64,000 bases of DNA, from assembly GCF_023516555.1 (NCBI RefSeq), contig NZ_JAMGBD010000001.1, positions 372,001 through 436,000 on the forward strand, in the 5' to 3' direction. Of the stretch, positions 39,244-49,394 are shown piece after piece. The notes under the pieces were generated by a model. It was not told the DNA's origin. It did no database searches and saw only the letters and a list, made by a program, of their open reading frames with translations. Position numbers and translations under genes: made by a program. This stretch comes from Sphingomonas alba (GTDB taxonomy: Bacteria > Pseudomonadota > Alphaproteobacteria > Sphingomonadales > Sphingomonadaceae). Each line of letters starts with the position of its first letter. Position 1 is the first letter of the stretch.

Positions 39244-39603
39244 ATTGAGCCGCCGAGCGCACAGGTGAGCGATTGCGAAGCAATCGGGAGCCAGCGCGAA
39301 GAGACGGCGAAATTCGGACGGCCTGCGCGAATGGAATGAGCGACAGGACCGACGGCGCGGATTTACTCCGCGCCGGCCTGCCGAATCTTCCCAATGTTCA
39401 CAGTGACGGAGCTGCATCGAAGCGGCTTTCCCCGGCTCAAAGTTCACTAAGGTCACCCTCACAGCGCGGGCGAGCACGGGCGCACGCATGCGTGCACGCA
39501 AAGGGACGATCATAACAATGCGAATGAGCCATTGGCCCGGTGGCACGGGCTGTGGGCTGTAGGACAGCAGATTCTCATGGCAGCTTTGGGAGGAAAGCGG
39601 ACG
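39244..39603. other. Intergenic region, about 360 bp
   Basis: No convincing gene. It holds a 9-bp-stem hairpin (39353-39375, loop TTTAC), a perfect 14-bp palindrome GCACGCATGCGTGC (39482-39495), and at its right end a reverse copy of the interspersed motif (39578-39602). Open frames on both strands have unusual Ser/Arg composition and no ribosome sites. Confidence 0.45.
39578..39602 (-). repeat. Interspersed GTCCGCTTTC motif, reverse copy
   Basis: On the minus strand GTCCGCTTTCC is followed by TCCCAAAGCTGCC, nearly the same as the copy at 6728. It starts 2 bp beyond the stop codon of the 83-aa gene, so it could act in that transcript's 3' end. Confidence 0.55.
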
Positions 39604-39855
39604 CTAGCGCGCGCTTAAGACCCCGTCAGCCGCCAATGCATTTGTCAGCTCGTCGAAATTTACAACAACCATTCGCAAGGAGCGGCCATTGCGGACGAAG
39701 AGATGAGCCGCGACACGGACACGCACCGTTCGCTCCGACGTCTCTATCTCATCCTCGTCGATTTCCAGCGCGGAGCTGCCGGCGGGGAGCTCCCCATTGT
39801 CCTTATTGAGGGTAAACGAACGTTGAAACATTATTGTGGACAGAGTCGTGCGCAC
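39604..39855 (-). CDS. Hypothetical protein, 83 aa
   Basis: GTG 39855 or ATG 39831 (MFQRSFTLNKDNGELPAGSS) as start; ribosome sites are weak for both. The product has an acidic segment (ALEIDEDEIETSERTV), a beta-like stretch VRVRVAAHLFVRNGRSLRMV and a helical end. No family recognised. It lies 29 bp downstream of the paralogous small gene at 39885-40109 and may share its transcript. Confidence 0.5.
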   Translation of the reverse strand: MRTTLSTIMFQRSFTLNKDNGELPAGSSALEIDEDEIETSERTVRVRVAAHLFVRNGRSLRMVVVNFDELTNALAADGVLSAR

Positions 39856-39884
39856 GAGTCACTCTTTCGATACCTGCAGCCACC

Positions 39885-40109
39885 TCAAGCTGATCGGGTA
39901 AGCCGCCTGGCTGCCGCAATGGCGTCACGAGCGTTGGAGTAGCGATAGCCGCCCCAATCGAATGCCATCAACGGGACAGGAGTGATGCCGTATCTGTGGA
40001 GTTCGACTTGTAGGTCGTCGCCACCGGGCAATTGCGGACCGCAGACATGGCCGCCTTCATTCTCCCAGCGGGCTATCGCGATTGGTGATCTTTTCGGTTC
40101 TGAGCTCAT
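39885..40109 (-). CDS. Small protein, 74 aa, GGYRYSNARDAIAAA family
   Basis: Paralogue of the 75-aa protein at 3155-3382: RWENEGG, DDLQVELHRYGITPVPL, then FDWGGYRYSNARDAIAAA. The N-terminal 14 residues differ. A GGAG site precedes the ATG. Its leader is shared with the genes at 3155 and 5719. Unlike the first copy it is not attached to a sensor kinase; a cold-shock-like gene diverges from it. Function unknown. Confidence 0.75.
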   Translation of the reverse strand: MSSEPKRSPIAIARWENEGGHVCGPQLPGGDDLQVELHRYGITPVPLMAFDWGGYRYSNARDAIAAARRLTRSA

Positions 40110-40172
40110 GTTGCACTCTCCTGGCCAAGCGGGAGCGCTTCAGCTCTCAGTCGCAAGCGGCTTGGAAACAAG
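40110..40172 (-). promoter_or_regulatory. Shared 5' leader element, copy C
   Basis: Read on the minus strand: TTTCCAAGCCGCTTG, CTGAGAG (40150-40144), 5 nt, GCGCTCCCGCTTG (40138-40126), GGAG (40121-40118), ATG 40109. Similarity to copy A extends through the TTCCAAGCNGCTTG palindrome. CTCC within the 13-mer can pair with the Shine-Dalgarno. Confidence 0.55.
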
Positions 40173-40373
40173 AAGAGAGCTTGTGATGAGAAAATCATAC
40201 CACGTTTAATTCCAAATAACCTCTAGTACTTTTTCGGTGCTACACTATATGTAAATTGCTACCAGTCGTAATCGACGGTTCTAGGCGCTAAGCCGCTCCT
40301 TTCTCCATCTTTGACGCCTCTTAGCCGCGAGACGGTCAATTTTGACTCCTCGGGTAAAGAAGGACCTTTCACC

Positions 40374-40583
40374 ATGAAACTATTTGGAATCGTCAAGTCT
40401 TTCGACAAGACTCAGGGCTTCGGCTCGATCCAGCCTGAAGCCGGCGGCGATGCTCTGCGCTTCGAGAACAGCGCCATCAAGTGGGATCGCACCGATTCCC
40501 CGAAGGCCGAGCAGCGCCTGTCCTATGAGCTTGGCAGCAACAGCGAAGGCAAGCCCTGCGCCGTAAACCTTCATCAGATCTAA
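40374..40583 (+). CDS. Degenerate cold-shock-domain protein, 69 aa
   Basis: Length and layout match CspA-type OB-fold proteins: MKLFGIVKSFDKTQGFGSIQ, then GGDALRFENSAIKWD and a closing VNLHQI strand. The RNA-binding motifs are altered: RNP1 (normally KGYGFI) reads QGFGSI, and RNP2 (normally VFVHFSAI) reads ALRFENSAI, losing the paired aromatic residues. It may bind nucleic acid weakly or do something else. GAAGGA lies before ATG 40374; about 260 bp of leader and promoter region precedes it. Confidence 0.75.
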   Translation: MKLFGIVKSFDKTQGFGSIQPEAGGDALRFENSAIKWDRTDSPKAEQRLSYELGSNSEGKPCAVNLHQI

Positions 40584-40595
40584 TACGCGAGGGGT

Positions 40596-40621
40596 GAGCG
40601 GGGGCGGCAACGTCCCCGCTC
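40596..40621 (+). terminator. Stem-loop after the cold-shock-like gene
   Basis: GAGCGGGG (40596-40603) pairs perfectly with CCCCGCTC (40614-40621). No T-run follows, so this is either an inefficient terminator or a 3' protective stem. Confidence 0.4.
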
Positions 40622-40658
40622 GATCGCCCGCGCGCATTCAAAGGAAAATCTCATCTCA

Positions 40659-40760
40659 ATGGCCGGTTCAATGGCAGACAAAGCCGGGGGCCAGCGTATC
40701 CTGGCCCTGTTCCTCACCATCACCACCATCGGAGGGGCGCTCTTTTTCGCTTTTTCGTGA
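40659..40760 (+). CDS. Possible membrane micropeptide, 33 aa
   Basis: The frame reads MAGSMADKAGGQRILALFLT, then a hydrophobic continuation ending GALFFAFS. It would be a single-span inner-membrane peptide. AAAGGAA lies about 12 nt before the first ATG; the ATG at 40671 is an alternative. It sits between the cold-shock-like gene and a small membrane-protein gene on the same strand. Short length makes it uncertain. Confidence 0.4.
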   Translation: MAGSMADKAGGQRILALFLTITTIGGALFFAFS

Positions 40761-40789
40761 CCTCTCATGAGCAACCAAGGGGTTTAGCG

Positions 40790-41227
40790 ATGAGCGACAC
40801 TCAAAAAACCGCAGAGTTGCCGGCCCCGAAGCAACTTGGCCGCCGCGATCCCAATTCGTCCGCTTTCTGCACTGCAAAAGCGCTAGCTCTCCTCCAGACT
40901 GCGGTTCGCATGCCGAGCGGTATCGAGCGCACAGCGTTTGAGCGAGGCGCTGCTGGATGGAGTATGCGGGCGGAACAACTTCATCGGAACGAGACCAGGT
41001 TCGCACAGGACCAACTCGCGCCGCCCGGTGAGTCTCGGACGCAACTGAAGTCGAGGGTGATTGCCGTGGACCGATATAAATTGGCACTCTTTTTAATTTC
41101 GATCGGCGCGATCCCGCTTTTCTATATCAGCACCTGGCTTGGCTTGGCGGCGCTGATTGCAATTTATTCTCTCGCCGCGAGATTCGCAAACAAAGACCTT
41201 GACCGCCAATCTCTGGAAAAGCGCTAA
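40790..41227 (+). CDS. Hypothetical membrane protein, 145 aa
   Basis: AAGGGG precedes ATG 40790, which is preferred to an upstream in-frame GTG. The N-terminal 95 residues are soluble and helical (SAFCTAKALALLQTAVRMPS; AGWSMRAEQLHRNETRF), followed by two close membrane helices (LALFLISIGAIPLFYISTWL; LAALIAIYSLAARF). No family recognised. It is followed by a strong palindromic repeat. Confidence 0.6.
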   Translation: MSDTQKTAELPAPKQLGRRDPNSSAFCTAKALALLQTAVRMPSGIERTAFERGAAGWSMRAEQLHRNETRFAQDQLAPPGESRTQLKSRVIAVDRYKLALFLISIGAIPLFYISTWLGLAALIAIYSLAARFANKDLDRQSLEKR

Positions 41228-41255
41228 CTCGGAAACACCGCGGTCGATAATCTAT

Positions 41256-41291
41256 GCTAGTGTCCGCATTGGGTCGAAAGCGGACATTAGC
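41256..41291. repeat. Palindromic copy of the interspersed GTCCGC motif
   Basis: GCTAGTGTCCGC (41256-41267) and GCGGACATTAGC (41280-41291) form a 12-bp stem with one G-U pair and a 12-nt loop. The right arm plus loop, read in reverse, is GTCCGCTTTCGACCC, the core of the repeat seen at 2983, 3009 and 6728. This copy appears to be the most complete. It lies between convergent genes and could act as a bidirectional terminator. Confidence 0.65.
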
Positions 41292-41333
41292 TGGCGCAGG
41301 TAAGTAAGGCGGGCCCCGGGGTGACGCACAACG

Positions 41334-41798
41334 TTAGTCGTCCCTTGAAACCCGCTCGATCCGCTCGTGCTTTTCCTGGGCTTCGAGCGTCATGGTCGCG
41401 ATTGGCCGTGCTTCCAGCCGGGCCAGCGAAATCGGGTCGCCGGTGACTTCGCAATAGCCATATTCGCCTTCGTAAAGACGACGGATCGCGGAATCGATCT
41501 TGGCGATCAGCTTGCGCTGCCGGTCGCGGGTGCGAAGCTCGATCGACCAGTCGGTCTCGCTCGACGCGCGGTCGGCAATGTCGGGCTCGCGCAGCGAGTC
41601 GACCTGCAACTGGGCCATGGTTGCCCGCGATTCCTCGACAATCGCGTCCTTCCAGGCCTTCAGCTTGTTCAAGAAATAAGCGCGCTGGAGCGGGCTCATG
41701 AATTCTTCAGCGTCGGTCGGCAGGTAGCCGTCCGGCAAAATGATCTGGTCGAACGCGTTCGACCCGGTACCGTAGATGTCCTTAAGAGCGGTCGCCAT
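41334..41798 (-). CDS. dksA: RNA polymerase-binding transcription factor DksA
   Basis: A 154-aa coiled-coil protein that enters the RNA polymerase secondary channel and acts with ppGpp. EEFMSPLQRAYFLNKLKAWK starts the coiled coil, whose tip (DIADRASSETDWSIELRTRD) has the two Asp typical of DksA. The C-terminal finger GYCEVTGDPISLARLEARPI keeps one of the four zinc Cys, as is common in alphaproteobacteria, so it probably folds without structural zinc. It is divergent from surE. Confidence 0.9.
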   Translation of the reverse strand: MATALKDIYGTGSNAFDQIILPDGYLPTDAEEFMSPLQRAYFLNKLKAWKDAIVEESRATMAQLQVDSLREPDIADRASSETDWSIELRTRDRQRKLIAKIDSAIRRLYEGEYGYCEVTGDPISLARLEARPIATMTLEAQEKHERIERVSRDD

Positions 41799-41927
41799 TC
41801 ATCCCTCCCCGCAACGCATCGCCAATCGCTTCCGCGACCGATGCCACCGATCGCGGCCGGATGGCGATTCCACTAGGCTTTACCGTGACTTGGCAGGCAA
41901 AGCCGGTGATCCCCAAGCGGGCCTATA

Positions 41928-41948
41928 GTTAAGCCTCCGGGGCTTAAC
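41928..41948. other. Inverted repeat upstream of surE
   Basis: GTTAAGCC, TCCGG, GGCTTAAC is a perfect 8-bp inverted repeat in the 258-bp dksA-surE divergent gap. It could be an operator or an RNA stem. No other features are seen in that gap. Confidence 0.35.
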
Positions 41949-42056
41949 AAGGACTGACCAGGGGCCGGTGAAATATTCTCGTGGATAGTTGCCGAATAAG
42001 CGCATCTGGGGCGTTACGATTGCTCCGGGCCGCCCTTTTCCCCATAGCCATCGGCC

Positions 42057-42801
42057 ATGCGCATCCTGCTCACCAATGACGATGGAATCGACGCTCGCGG
42101 GCTGGCGCTGCTGGAAAAGGTGGCACGCACCCTGTCCGACGACATCTGGGTCGTCGCGCCGAGCGAAGAGCAGTCGGGCACCGGCCATTCGCTGACGCTG
42201 ACCCAGCCGATCCGGCTTCGCCGGCATGGCGAGCAGCGCTTCTCGGTCAGCGGCACGCCGACCGATGCGGTCATGATCGCGCTTGCGCACATCATGAAGG
42301 ATTCGCCGCCCGACCTCATCCTTTCGGGCATCAATCGCGGCGCCAATCTCGCCGAGGATGTTACCTATTCCGGCACGGTCTCGGCAGCGATGGAAGGCGC
42401 GCTGGCCGGGGTGCCGTCGATTGCCTTGAGCCAAGCCTACGCCCGCCAGGGACTCGGCGCCGGCGTTCCGTTCGCGGCAGCCGAAGCCTGGGCGGAGCGA
42501 GTCCTGAAGCCGCTGACCGAGCAAAGGATGGCGCCCAACACTTTGGTCAACGTCAATTTCCCGGCGATCGAGCCCGATGCGATCAAGGGCGTGCGCGTTT
42601 GCCGCCAGGGCCTCCGCGATTACGGACGCCTGAGGATCATCGAGCGCACCGATCCGCGCGGCTTCCCCTATTTCTGGTTCGGCCTGGCGCCCACGATCGA
42701 GACTCCGGGGCACAAGACCGACCTTGAAGCCATTGCCGACGGCTATGTGACCGTGACGCCGCTGCACCTCGACCTGACGTTCGAGCCGGCGATGAGCGAC
42801 C

Positions 42802-42821
<20 letters not shown>
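42057..42821 (+). CDS. surE: 5'/3'-nucleotidase SurE
   Basis: A 254-aa metal-dependent survival phosphatase acting on nucleoside monophosphates. MRILLTNDDGIDARGLALLE supplies the DD metal pair, APSEEQSGTGHSLTL the Ser ligand, and LILSGINRGANLAEDVTYSG the Asn and phosphate site. Normal length. The downstream ABC transporter gene begins inside its end, so the two are coupled. Confidence 0.94.
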
Positions 42822-44495
<1,674 letters not shown>

Positions 44496-44499
<4 letters not shown>

Positions 44500-45419
44500 G
44501 CAGCCCGCTGGAGCCCAGCTTCCCGGCGGCAGTAATCGCGCTGGGTCAGCACCTCGATCCGGCCGGCATCGCGCAGCCGAGCGACCTCTGCCAGCGCCTG
44601 CTCGAGCACCTCGGCGGTGCCTGGCCCGGTGATCAAATTGTGCGGATGCAACCAGAGATGGACGACGCCACCCTCGCGGGCGCAGGTCTGCAGATGGTTG
44701 CGCCAACGGGCGACGGTTCGGGCTGGCGGCACCAGACGCCGCGCGCCGAAGCGCCAGTTGAAGAAATGCCCCGACGGAATGGCGACCAGGCCCGTCGTGC
44801 CGCCAATCGGCTGTTGCGGTTCGGTGCTGGTGGAAAACTCGCCGAGCAGCGCGGCGACACGGCCGCCTTTTCGGTTCAGCCTTTCGCGATAACCGAGATA
44901 GCCCGCGGCGCTGACCGCCTGCAGATTGCCGACCTCATTGCGGGGAAACACCAGGCTTTCGAGGACGACGCCCTTCAGCTTCGCCACCTTCGCCGCCTCG
45001 GCGAGCTCGGCGGCGACCGCGGTATCCGGAATGCCCGCGAGCGGCCGATGACAAAACCCGTGCGAGGCGATTTCGTGGCCGCCAGTCTTACGCACCAACT
45101 CGATCGTTTCCGGCACATGCCAGCCATCGTCCCGGCCAGCGTCAAGATCGCGCCAATAGTGGGCGAGCCATTCGTCGTCCGGGTCGCGAAGCTCCAGCAC
45201 CGGAAAGCCCTTCCGCTCCTCCTCGCCCAGCGTGAAGGCCATGACGAAGGCGAACGTGGCGCTCAGGTCATGCCGCGCCAGCATTCCCAGCAGCTGCCGA
45301 TAAGCGCCCGTAATCTTCGCTGTGGTCAATGTGTCGTGATGATAGGGCTTGAGCCTGTCCGCCATTCCCCATTTGCCCTCGCAATCGAGCGACATGATGA
45401 AGGTCGGCGGGCTGCCCAT
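44496..45419 (-). CDS. Polysaccharide deacetylase family protein
   Basis: A 307-aa NodB-fold protein. The metal-site motifs are modified: FIMSLDCEGKWG in place of the usual TFDDG, and GGHEIASHGFCHRPL, whose HxxxH matches the zinc His pair. LWLHPHNLITGPG near the end gives the last conserved His. It may remove acetyl groups from a lipid-linked or surface glycan. It overlaps the convergent ABC exporter by 4 bp and lies 5 bp after the methyltransferase gene. ATG 45419 gives a sensible N-terminus. Confidence 0.8.
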
Positions 45420-45424
45420 GGCGG

Positions 45425-46222
45425 TCAGCGTTTCGCCACCTTGCCGACGGCGATCAAATGGCCGGCGAAGGGCTGCGCCAGGCTGGCGCGATTGATGGCA
45501 TCGTCGGCGCGTTCGACCTTGCTCGCCAGCCAACCGCCGAAGCGCTCGTTCAGCTTGTAGGCGATGCGCAGCGGCGCCAGCAGCTTGCCCTCGGTCCGTG
45601 CCTCATCGAACCCGGCCTGCTTGAGGTCCCGCTTGGCCGAGGCGGGCGTGTGGAACAGGCAGTAGGGATTGACGGCATCGAACTGCTTGCCCCGCACAAG
45701 CGATCGCGCCCGCTGCAGCACATAGAAACCGTCGAGCGCCCAACGGTTGACCAAGGTCACGAGTAACTGCCCACCCGGCTTCAGCACCCGCCGTGCTTCC
45801 TTCAGCGCCTTGTCCGTGTCGGCGCGGTCGAGGTAGCGCAGCACTTCGACCATGATCACGGCATCGAACTGGCCGTCCTTGAACGGCAGTTCCGTCGCCA
45901 CGCCCTGCTTGATCTCTGCGTCCGGCACATTGCGGCGAGCAACCTCCAGCATCGCGGGGGCTGGTTCGACGCCGTAGGCCTTGAGGCCGGCCTTCAGCGC
46001 GCGCTGCAGATGCTCGCCGGTGCCGCAGCCGACATCGAGCACCTTACCGTCTTTGGGAAGCGAGCCGAACAACTCGCCGACCAAAGCGTCGATCTTGGAT
46101 CGTCCGTAGGTGAAGGCATTGGAAAAGCGGCTGCGGTCGAGCGCGTGATACCATTCCTCAAACTTGCCGGCGTCGCGGTCATGGGAGTCGATGGCGGCCT
46201 GGCGGATTTCCTCGGTACGCAC
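45425..46222 (-). CDS. SAM-dependent methyltransferase (class I)
   Basis: A 265-aa protein with motif I KVLDVGCGTGEHLQRALKAG, the acidic GVEPAPAMLEVARRN, motif IV-like FDAVIMVEVLRYLDR, and VLKPGGQLLVTLVNRWALDG. The C-terminal half resembles small-molecule or sugar O-methyltransferases. It is middle gene of a minus-strand operon (asnB-like, methyltransferase, deacetylase), so a modification of the locus glycan is likely. Confidence 0.8.
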   Translation of the reverse strand: MRTEEIRQAAIDSHDRDAGKFEEWYHALDRSRFSNAFTYGRSKIDALVGELFGSLPKDGKVLDVGCGTGEHLQRALKAGLKAYGVEPAPAMLEVARRNVPDAEIKQGVATELPFKDGQFDAVIMVEVLRYLDRADTDKALKEARRVLKPGGQLLVTLVNRWALDGFYVLQRARSLVRGKQFDAVNPYCLFHTPASAKRDLKQAGFDEARTEGKLLAPLRIAYKLNERFGGWLASKVERADDAINRASLAQPFAGHLIAVGKVAKR

Positions 46223-46244
46223 TGGGCTATGATCCTCGCTTGGC

Positions 46245-48206
46245 TCAGGCGGCCAGTTGGACGGGTTTCGATTGGCTGTCGAGCCACGCCTGGAACATCA
46301 GCACCGCCCAGATGGCATTGGTGGAGTTGCGGCGGCCGGTGAGATGATCGTCCCAGCGGCGACGGACGGCTTCGGCATTGAAGAAGCCCTCACCAGCAAG
46401 GCGCTGCGGACTCAGCAATTCCTCGGCCCATGGCCGCAGGGGCCCCTTGATCCAGTCGCCGACCGGGACCGCAAAACCCGCCTTGGGGCGCTCGAAATGG
46501 TGCCTGGGCACATGGCGGTAAAGCAATTGGCGAAGGATATGTTTCCCCTCGCCTCCGCGGATCTTCAGGCCGAGCGGGATTCGGGCGGCGATTTCAGCCA
46601 CCCGATGATCGAGGAAAGGCACGCGCGTTTCCAGGCTGACGGCCATGGACGCGCGGTCGACCTTGCAGAGGATATCGTCGGGCAAATAGCTGACCGCATC
46701 GCAATACATGATGCGCAGCGGATCGGGCGCACCGCCCCCGAGGTCGAGGTCGAGCGCGCCCTGCCCGCCTTCCCAGCCCGAGACCGGCGAGGCTTCCCCG
46801 CTCCATTCATCGAGGAACGCTGCATAGACGTCGTCGAAACTGGCCGCGCTTCCCGCCAGCCGTAGCGCCTTGTTCGCCTTGCCGCCGAGATGGCGGTGGC
46901 GCGCGGGAAGCAGCCCGGCTGCGCCTTGCCAGAGGCTTTGGGGAAGCAGGCCGAGCGATGCGCCAGCGGCGGCACGCAGCGGTTTCGGCACCATCTTCAA
47001 CCGCTGCCACAGGCGAGGCGCCTGGAAATGGCGGTTGTAGCCAGCGAAAAGCTCGTCGCCGCCATCGCCGGTCAGGGCGACGGTCACCTCCTCGCGAGCG
47101 AAGCGACTCACAAGGTAGGTCGGGATTTGCGAGCTGTCGGCGAAGGGCTCGTCGTAAATGGCGGGCAGCAAGGGGATGACATCGCGCGCTTCGCGTACGG
47201 TGACCAGATGCTCGCTATGCTCGGTGCCGAGATGCCGGGCAACTTCGCTGGCGTAGTCGGCCTCATTGAACGCGGCATCCTCGAACGCGATCGTGAAGGT
47301 GCGGATCTTGCGCTTCGAATGCCGCTGGTAAAGCGCGCAGACGGTCGAACTGTCGATGCCGCCGGAAAGAAAGGCGCCGACCGGCACGTCGGCCATCGAC
47401 TGGCCGGCGATCGCCTGGTCAAGCGCCGCGTCGAGCACCTCCAGCGCTTCGTCTTCATCGGAGATCGGATTCGCCATGCCTCCGCGAACAACGTCGCGAT
47501 AGGACCAATAAGGCTCGGACTTGAGCGGCTCCGTCGAGGGCTGAAGCGCGGCTTCCAGCGGCACCGACAGGATCGACGCCGGCTCCAGCTTGAAGATCCG
47601 GCGGTAGATCGACTTCGGCGCCGGCACGTAGGTTCGTGCCGCATAGGTGCCGAGGGCTTCGCGGTCGATCTCACCGTTGAAATCGGGGTGCAGGCGCAGC
47701 GCCTTCAGTTCCGACCCGAAAAGGAAATCGTTGCCGGCCCAGCCGTAATAGAGCGGCTTTTCGCCGAACCGGTCGCGGACCAGGCTCAGCACTCGTTCCT
47801 TCCGGTCCCACAATGCGAAGGCGAACATGCCGACCGACTGTTCGACCGCCGCCTTCAATCCCCAGCAAGCAATGGCCTGGAGCAGTGTCTCGGTGTCGCT
47901 GTGGCCCCGCCAGCCGCCTTCGGGCGCCTGGCCCTTCGCCTCCAGCGTCTTCCGCAGAGCGGCGTGGTTGTAGATTTCACCATTGTAATCGAGGACGAAG
48001 CGGCCGTCGGCGGACAGCATCGGCTGGTGGCCTTGCGGTGACAAATCGACGATCGATAGCCGGCGGTGGGCAAGGCCGACATTGGCCTCCGCGTCGACCC
48101 ATAGGCCTTCATCGTCAGGACCGCGATGGGCGATGGCGCCGGCCATGCGCTGCAAAAGCCCGGAATCGATCCGGCGGCGACTGACAATGCCCGCGATGCC
48201 GCACAT
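46245..48206 (-). CDS. asnB: Asparagine synthase-type amidotransferase
   Basis: A 653-aa two-domain protein. The glutaminase domain starts with the nucleophile Cys2 (MCGIAGIVSRRRIDSG) and has AHRGPDDEG and YNGEIYNH. The synthetase domain has the ATP loop FLSGGIDSSTVCALYQR and GDGGDELFAGYNRHFQ. Location inside a glycan operon suggests amidation of a uronic acid or other sugar carboxylate rather than general asparagine synthesis; that is inference. Confidence 0.87.
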   Translation of the reverse strand: MCGIAGIVSRRRIDSGLLQRMAGAIAHRGPDDEGLWVDAEANVGLAHRRLSIVDLSPQGHQPMLSADGRFVLDYNGEIYNHAALRKTLEAKGQAPEGGWRGHSDTETLLQAIACWGLKAAVEQSVGMFAFALWDRKERVLSLVRDRFGEKPLYYGWAGNDFLFGSELKALRLHPDFNGEIDREALGTYAARTYVPAPKSIYRRIFKLEPASILSVPLEAALQPSTEPLKSEPYWSYRDVVRGGMANPISDEDEALEVLDAALDQAIAGQSMADVPVGAFLSGGIDSSTVCALYQRHSKRKIRTFTIAFEDAAFNEADYASEVARHLGTEHSEHLVTVREARDVIPLLPAIYDEPFADSSQIPTYLVSRFAREEVTVALTGDGGDELFAGYNRHFQAPRLWQRLKMVPKPLRAAAGASLGLLPQSLWQGAAGLLPARHRHLGGKANKALRLAGSAASFDDVYAAFLDEWSGEASPVSGWEGGQGALDLDLGGGAPDPLRIMYCDAVSYLPDDILCKVDRASMAVSLETRVPFLDHRVAEIAARIPLGLKIRGGEGKHILRQLLYRHVPRHHFERPKAGFAVPVGDWIKGPLRPWAEELLSPQRLAGEGFFNAEAVRRRWDDHLTGRRNSTNAIWAVLMFQAWLDSQSKPVQLAA

Positions 48207-48281
48207 GGTCCCGCCCTAGCAGCCAGTTATTGCCGCCGCCACCTTGCGGCGGGCATTTCGGGCTGGTCTAAGCGGGCGGCG

Positions 48282-49394
48282 ATGAGCAACGGCCCCATCT
48301 ATGTCACGCGTCCCTCGCTGCCGCCGCTGGCCGAGTTGCTGCCGTTGCTCGAAGAGATGTGGGACAGCCGTGTCCTCACCAATAACGGCCCGTTCCACCA
48401 GAAGTTCGAAGCGGCGCTGACGGCCTTCCTCGAGGCCGAACACGTGTCGCTGGTGTCGAACGGCATGCTGGCGCTGGAAGCCGCAATCGACGCCGCGCAG
48501 CTGACGGGCGAGGTCGTCACGACGCCTTATTCGTTCGTCGCCACCACCCATGCGGTGCGGCGCGCCAACCTGCAGCCGGTGTTCGTCGATATCCGTCCGC
48601 ATGACCTCAATATCGATCCCGACGCTGTCGAGGCGGCCATCACGGAAAAGACGAGCGCAATTGTCGCGGTCCACTGTTACGGCAATCCCTGCAACGTCGA
48701 CGCGCTTCGGGCCATTGCGGAGCGCCACGGGCTCAAGCTGATCTATGACGCAGCACACGCCTTCGGAGTCCGACGCAACGGACAAAGCCTGCTCGCCCAC
48801 GGCGATTTCTCGATCCTGAGCTTCCACGCCACCAAGGTGTTCAACACCTTCGAAGGCGGCGTTGTCATTGCCGCCAGCCAAGCCGGCAAGGCCGCGGTCG
48901 ACAGCCTGCGTAACTTCGGCATCGCCAGCGAGACCAGCATCCCGAATACCGGCGGCAACGCCAAGATGAGCGAGTTCAATGCCGCGCTCGGCCTGCTCCA
49001 GCTCGATCGGTTCGCAGAGGCGCGCGAGGCTCGCCGGCAGGTCGACACGCGGTACCGAGAAGCGCTTACGAGCATCGAAGGTATCGAACCGCTGGCTCTT
49101 CCCGACGGCGTCGAGCCCAACTTCTCCTATTTCCCAGTGCTGGTCGGCGAGGATTATCCGATCTCGCGCGACGCGCTTTACGAGGCGCTGAAGGCGGAGA
49201 ACATTTTCGCCCGGCGCTATTTCTATCCGCTGCTGTCCAGCCTTCCGATGTACCGAGACCTCGCCTCGGCCGATCCGGCGAACCTGCCGGTGGCGACCGA
49301 GGCCGCCAAGCAAATCCTCTGCCTGCCAATCTACGAAGGCCTCTCGGAAGCCGATCAGGATCGCGTCATCCGGGCCGTCCAGCGGCCATCATGA
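48282..49394 (+). CDS. DegT/DnrJ/EryC1/StrS-family sugar aminotransferase
   Basis: A 370-aa PLP enzyme making amino sugars for surface glycans. LVSNGMLALEAAIDAAQLTG holds the cofactor phosphate site, YDAAHAFGVRRNG the Asp contacting PLP, and FHATKVFNTFEGG the Schiff-base Lys185. ATG 48282 gives the usual start (IYVTRPSLPPLAE); an upstream frame to 48126 overlaps the asnB-like gene and is rejected. It heads a plus-strand operon with overlapping flippase and glycosyltransferase genes. Confidence 0.88.
   Translation: MSNGPIYVTRPSLPPLAELLPLLEEMWDSRVLTNNGPFHQKFEAALTAFLEAEHVSLVSNGMLALEAAIDAAQLTGEVVTTPYSFVATTHAVRRANLQPVFVDIRPHDLNIDPDAVEAAITEKTSAIVAVHCYGNPCNVDALRAIAERHGLKLIYDAAHAFGVRRNGQSLLAHGDFSILSFHATKVFNTFEGGVVIAASQAGKAAVDSLRNFGIASETSIPNTGGNAKMSEFNAALGLLQLDRFAEAREARRQVDTRYREALTSIEGIEPLALPDGVEPNFSYFPVLVGEDYPISRDALYEALKAENIFARRYFYPLLSSLPMYRDLASADPANLPVATEAAKQILCLPIYEGLSEADQDRVIRAVQRPS

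Noticed and set aside
39273-39515. 80-codon plus-strand frame after the DUF465 terminator
   Set aside because: Ser/Arg/Ala-rich composition, no ribosome site, and it spans palindromic DNA.
40801-40900. Interspersed-motif copy (GTCCGCTTTCTGC)
   Set aside because: Only the first ten bases match, and it lies inside the 145-aa coding sequence, so it is probably chance.
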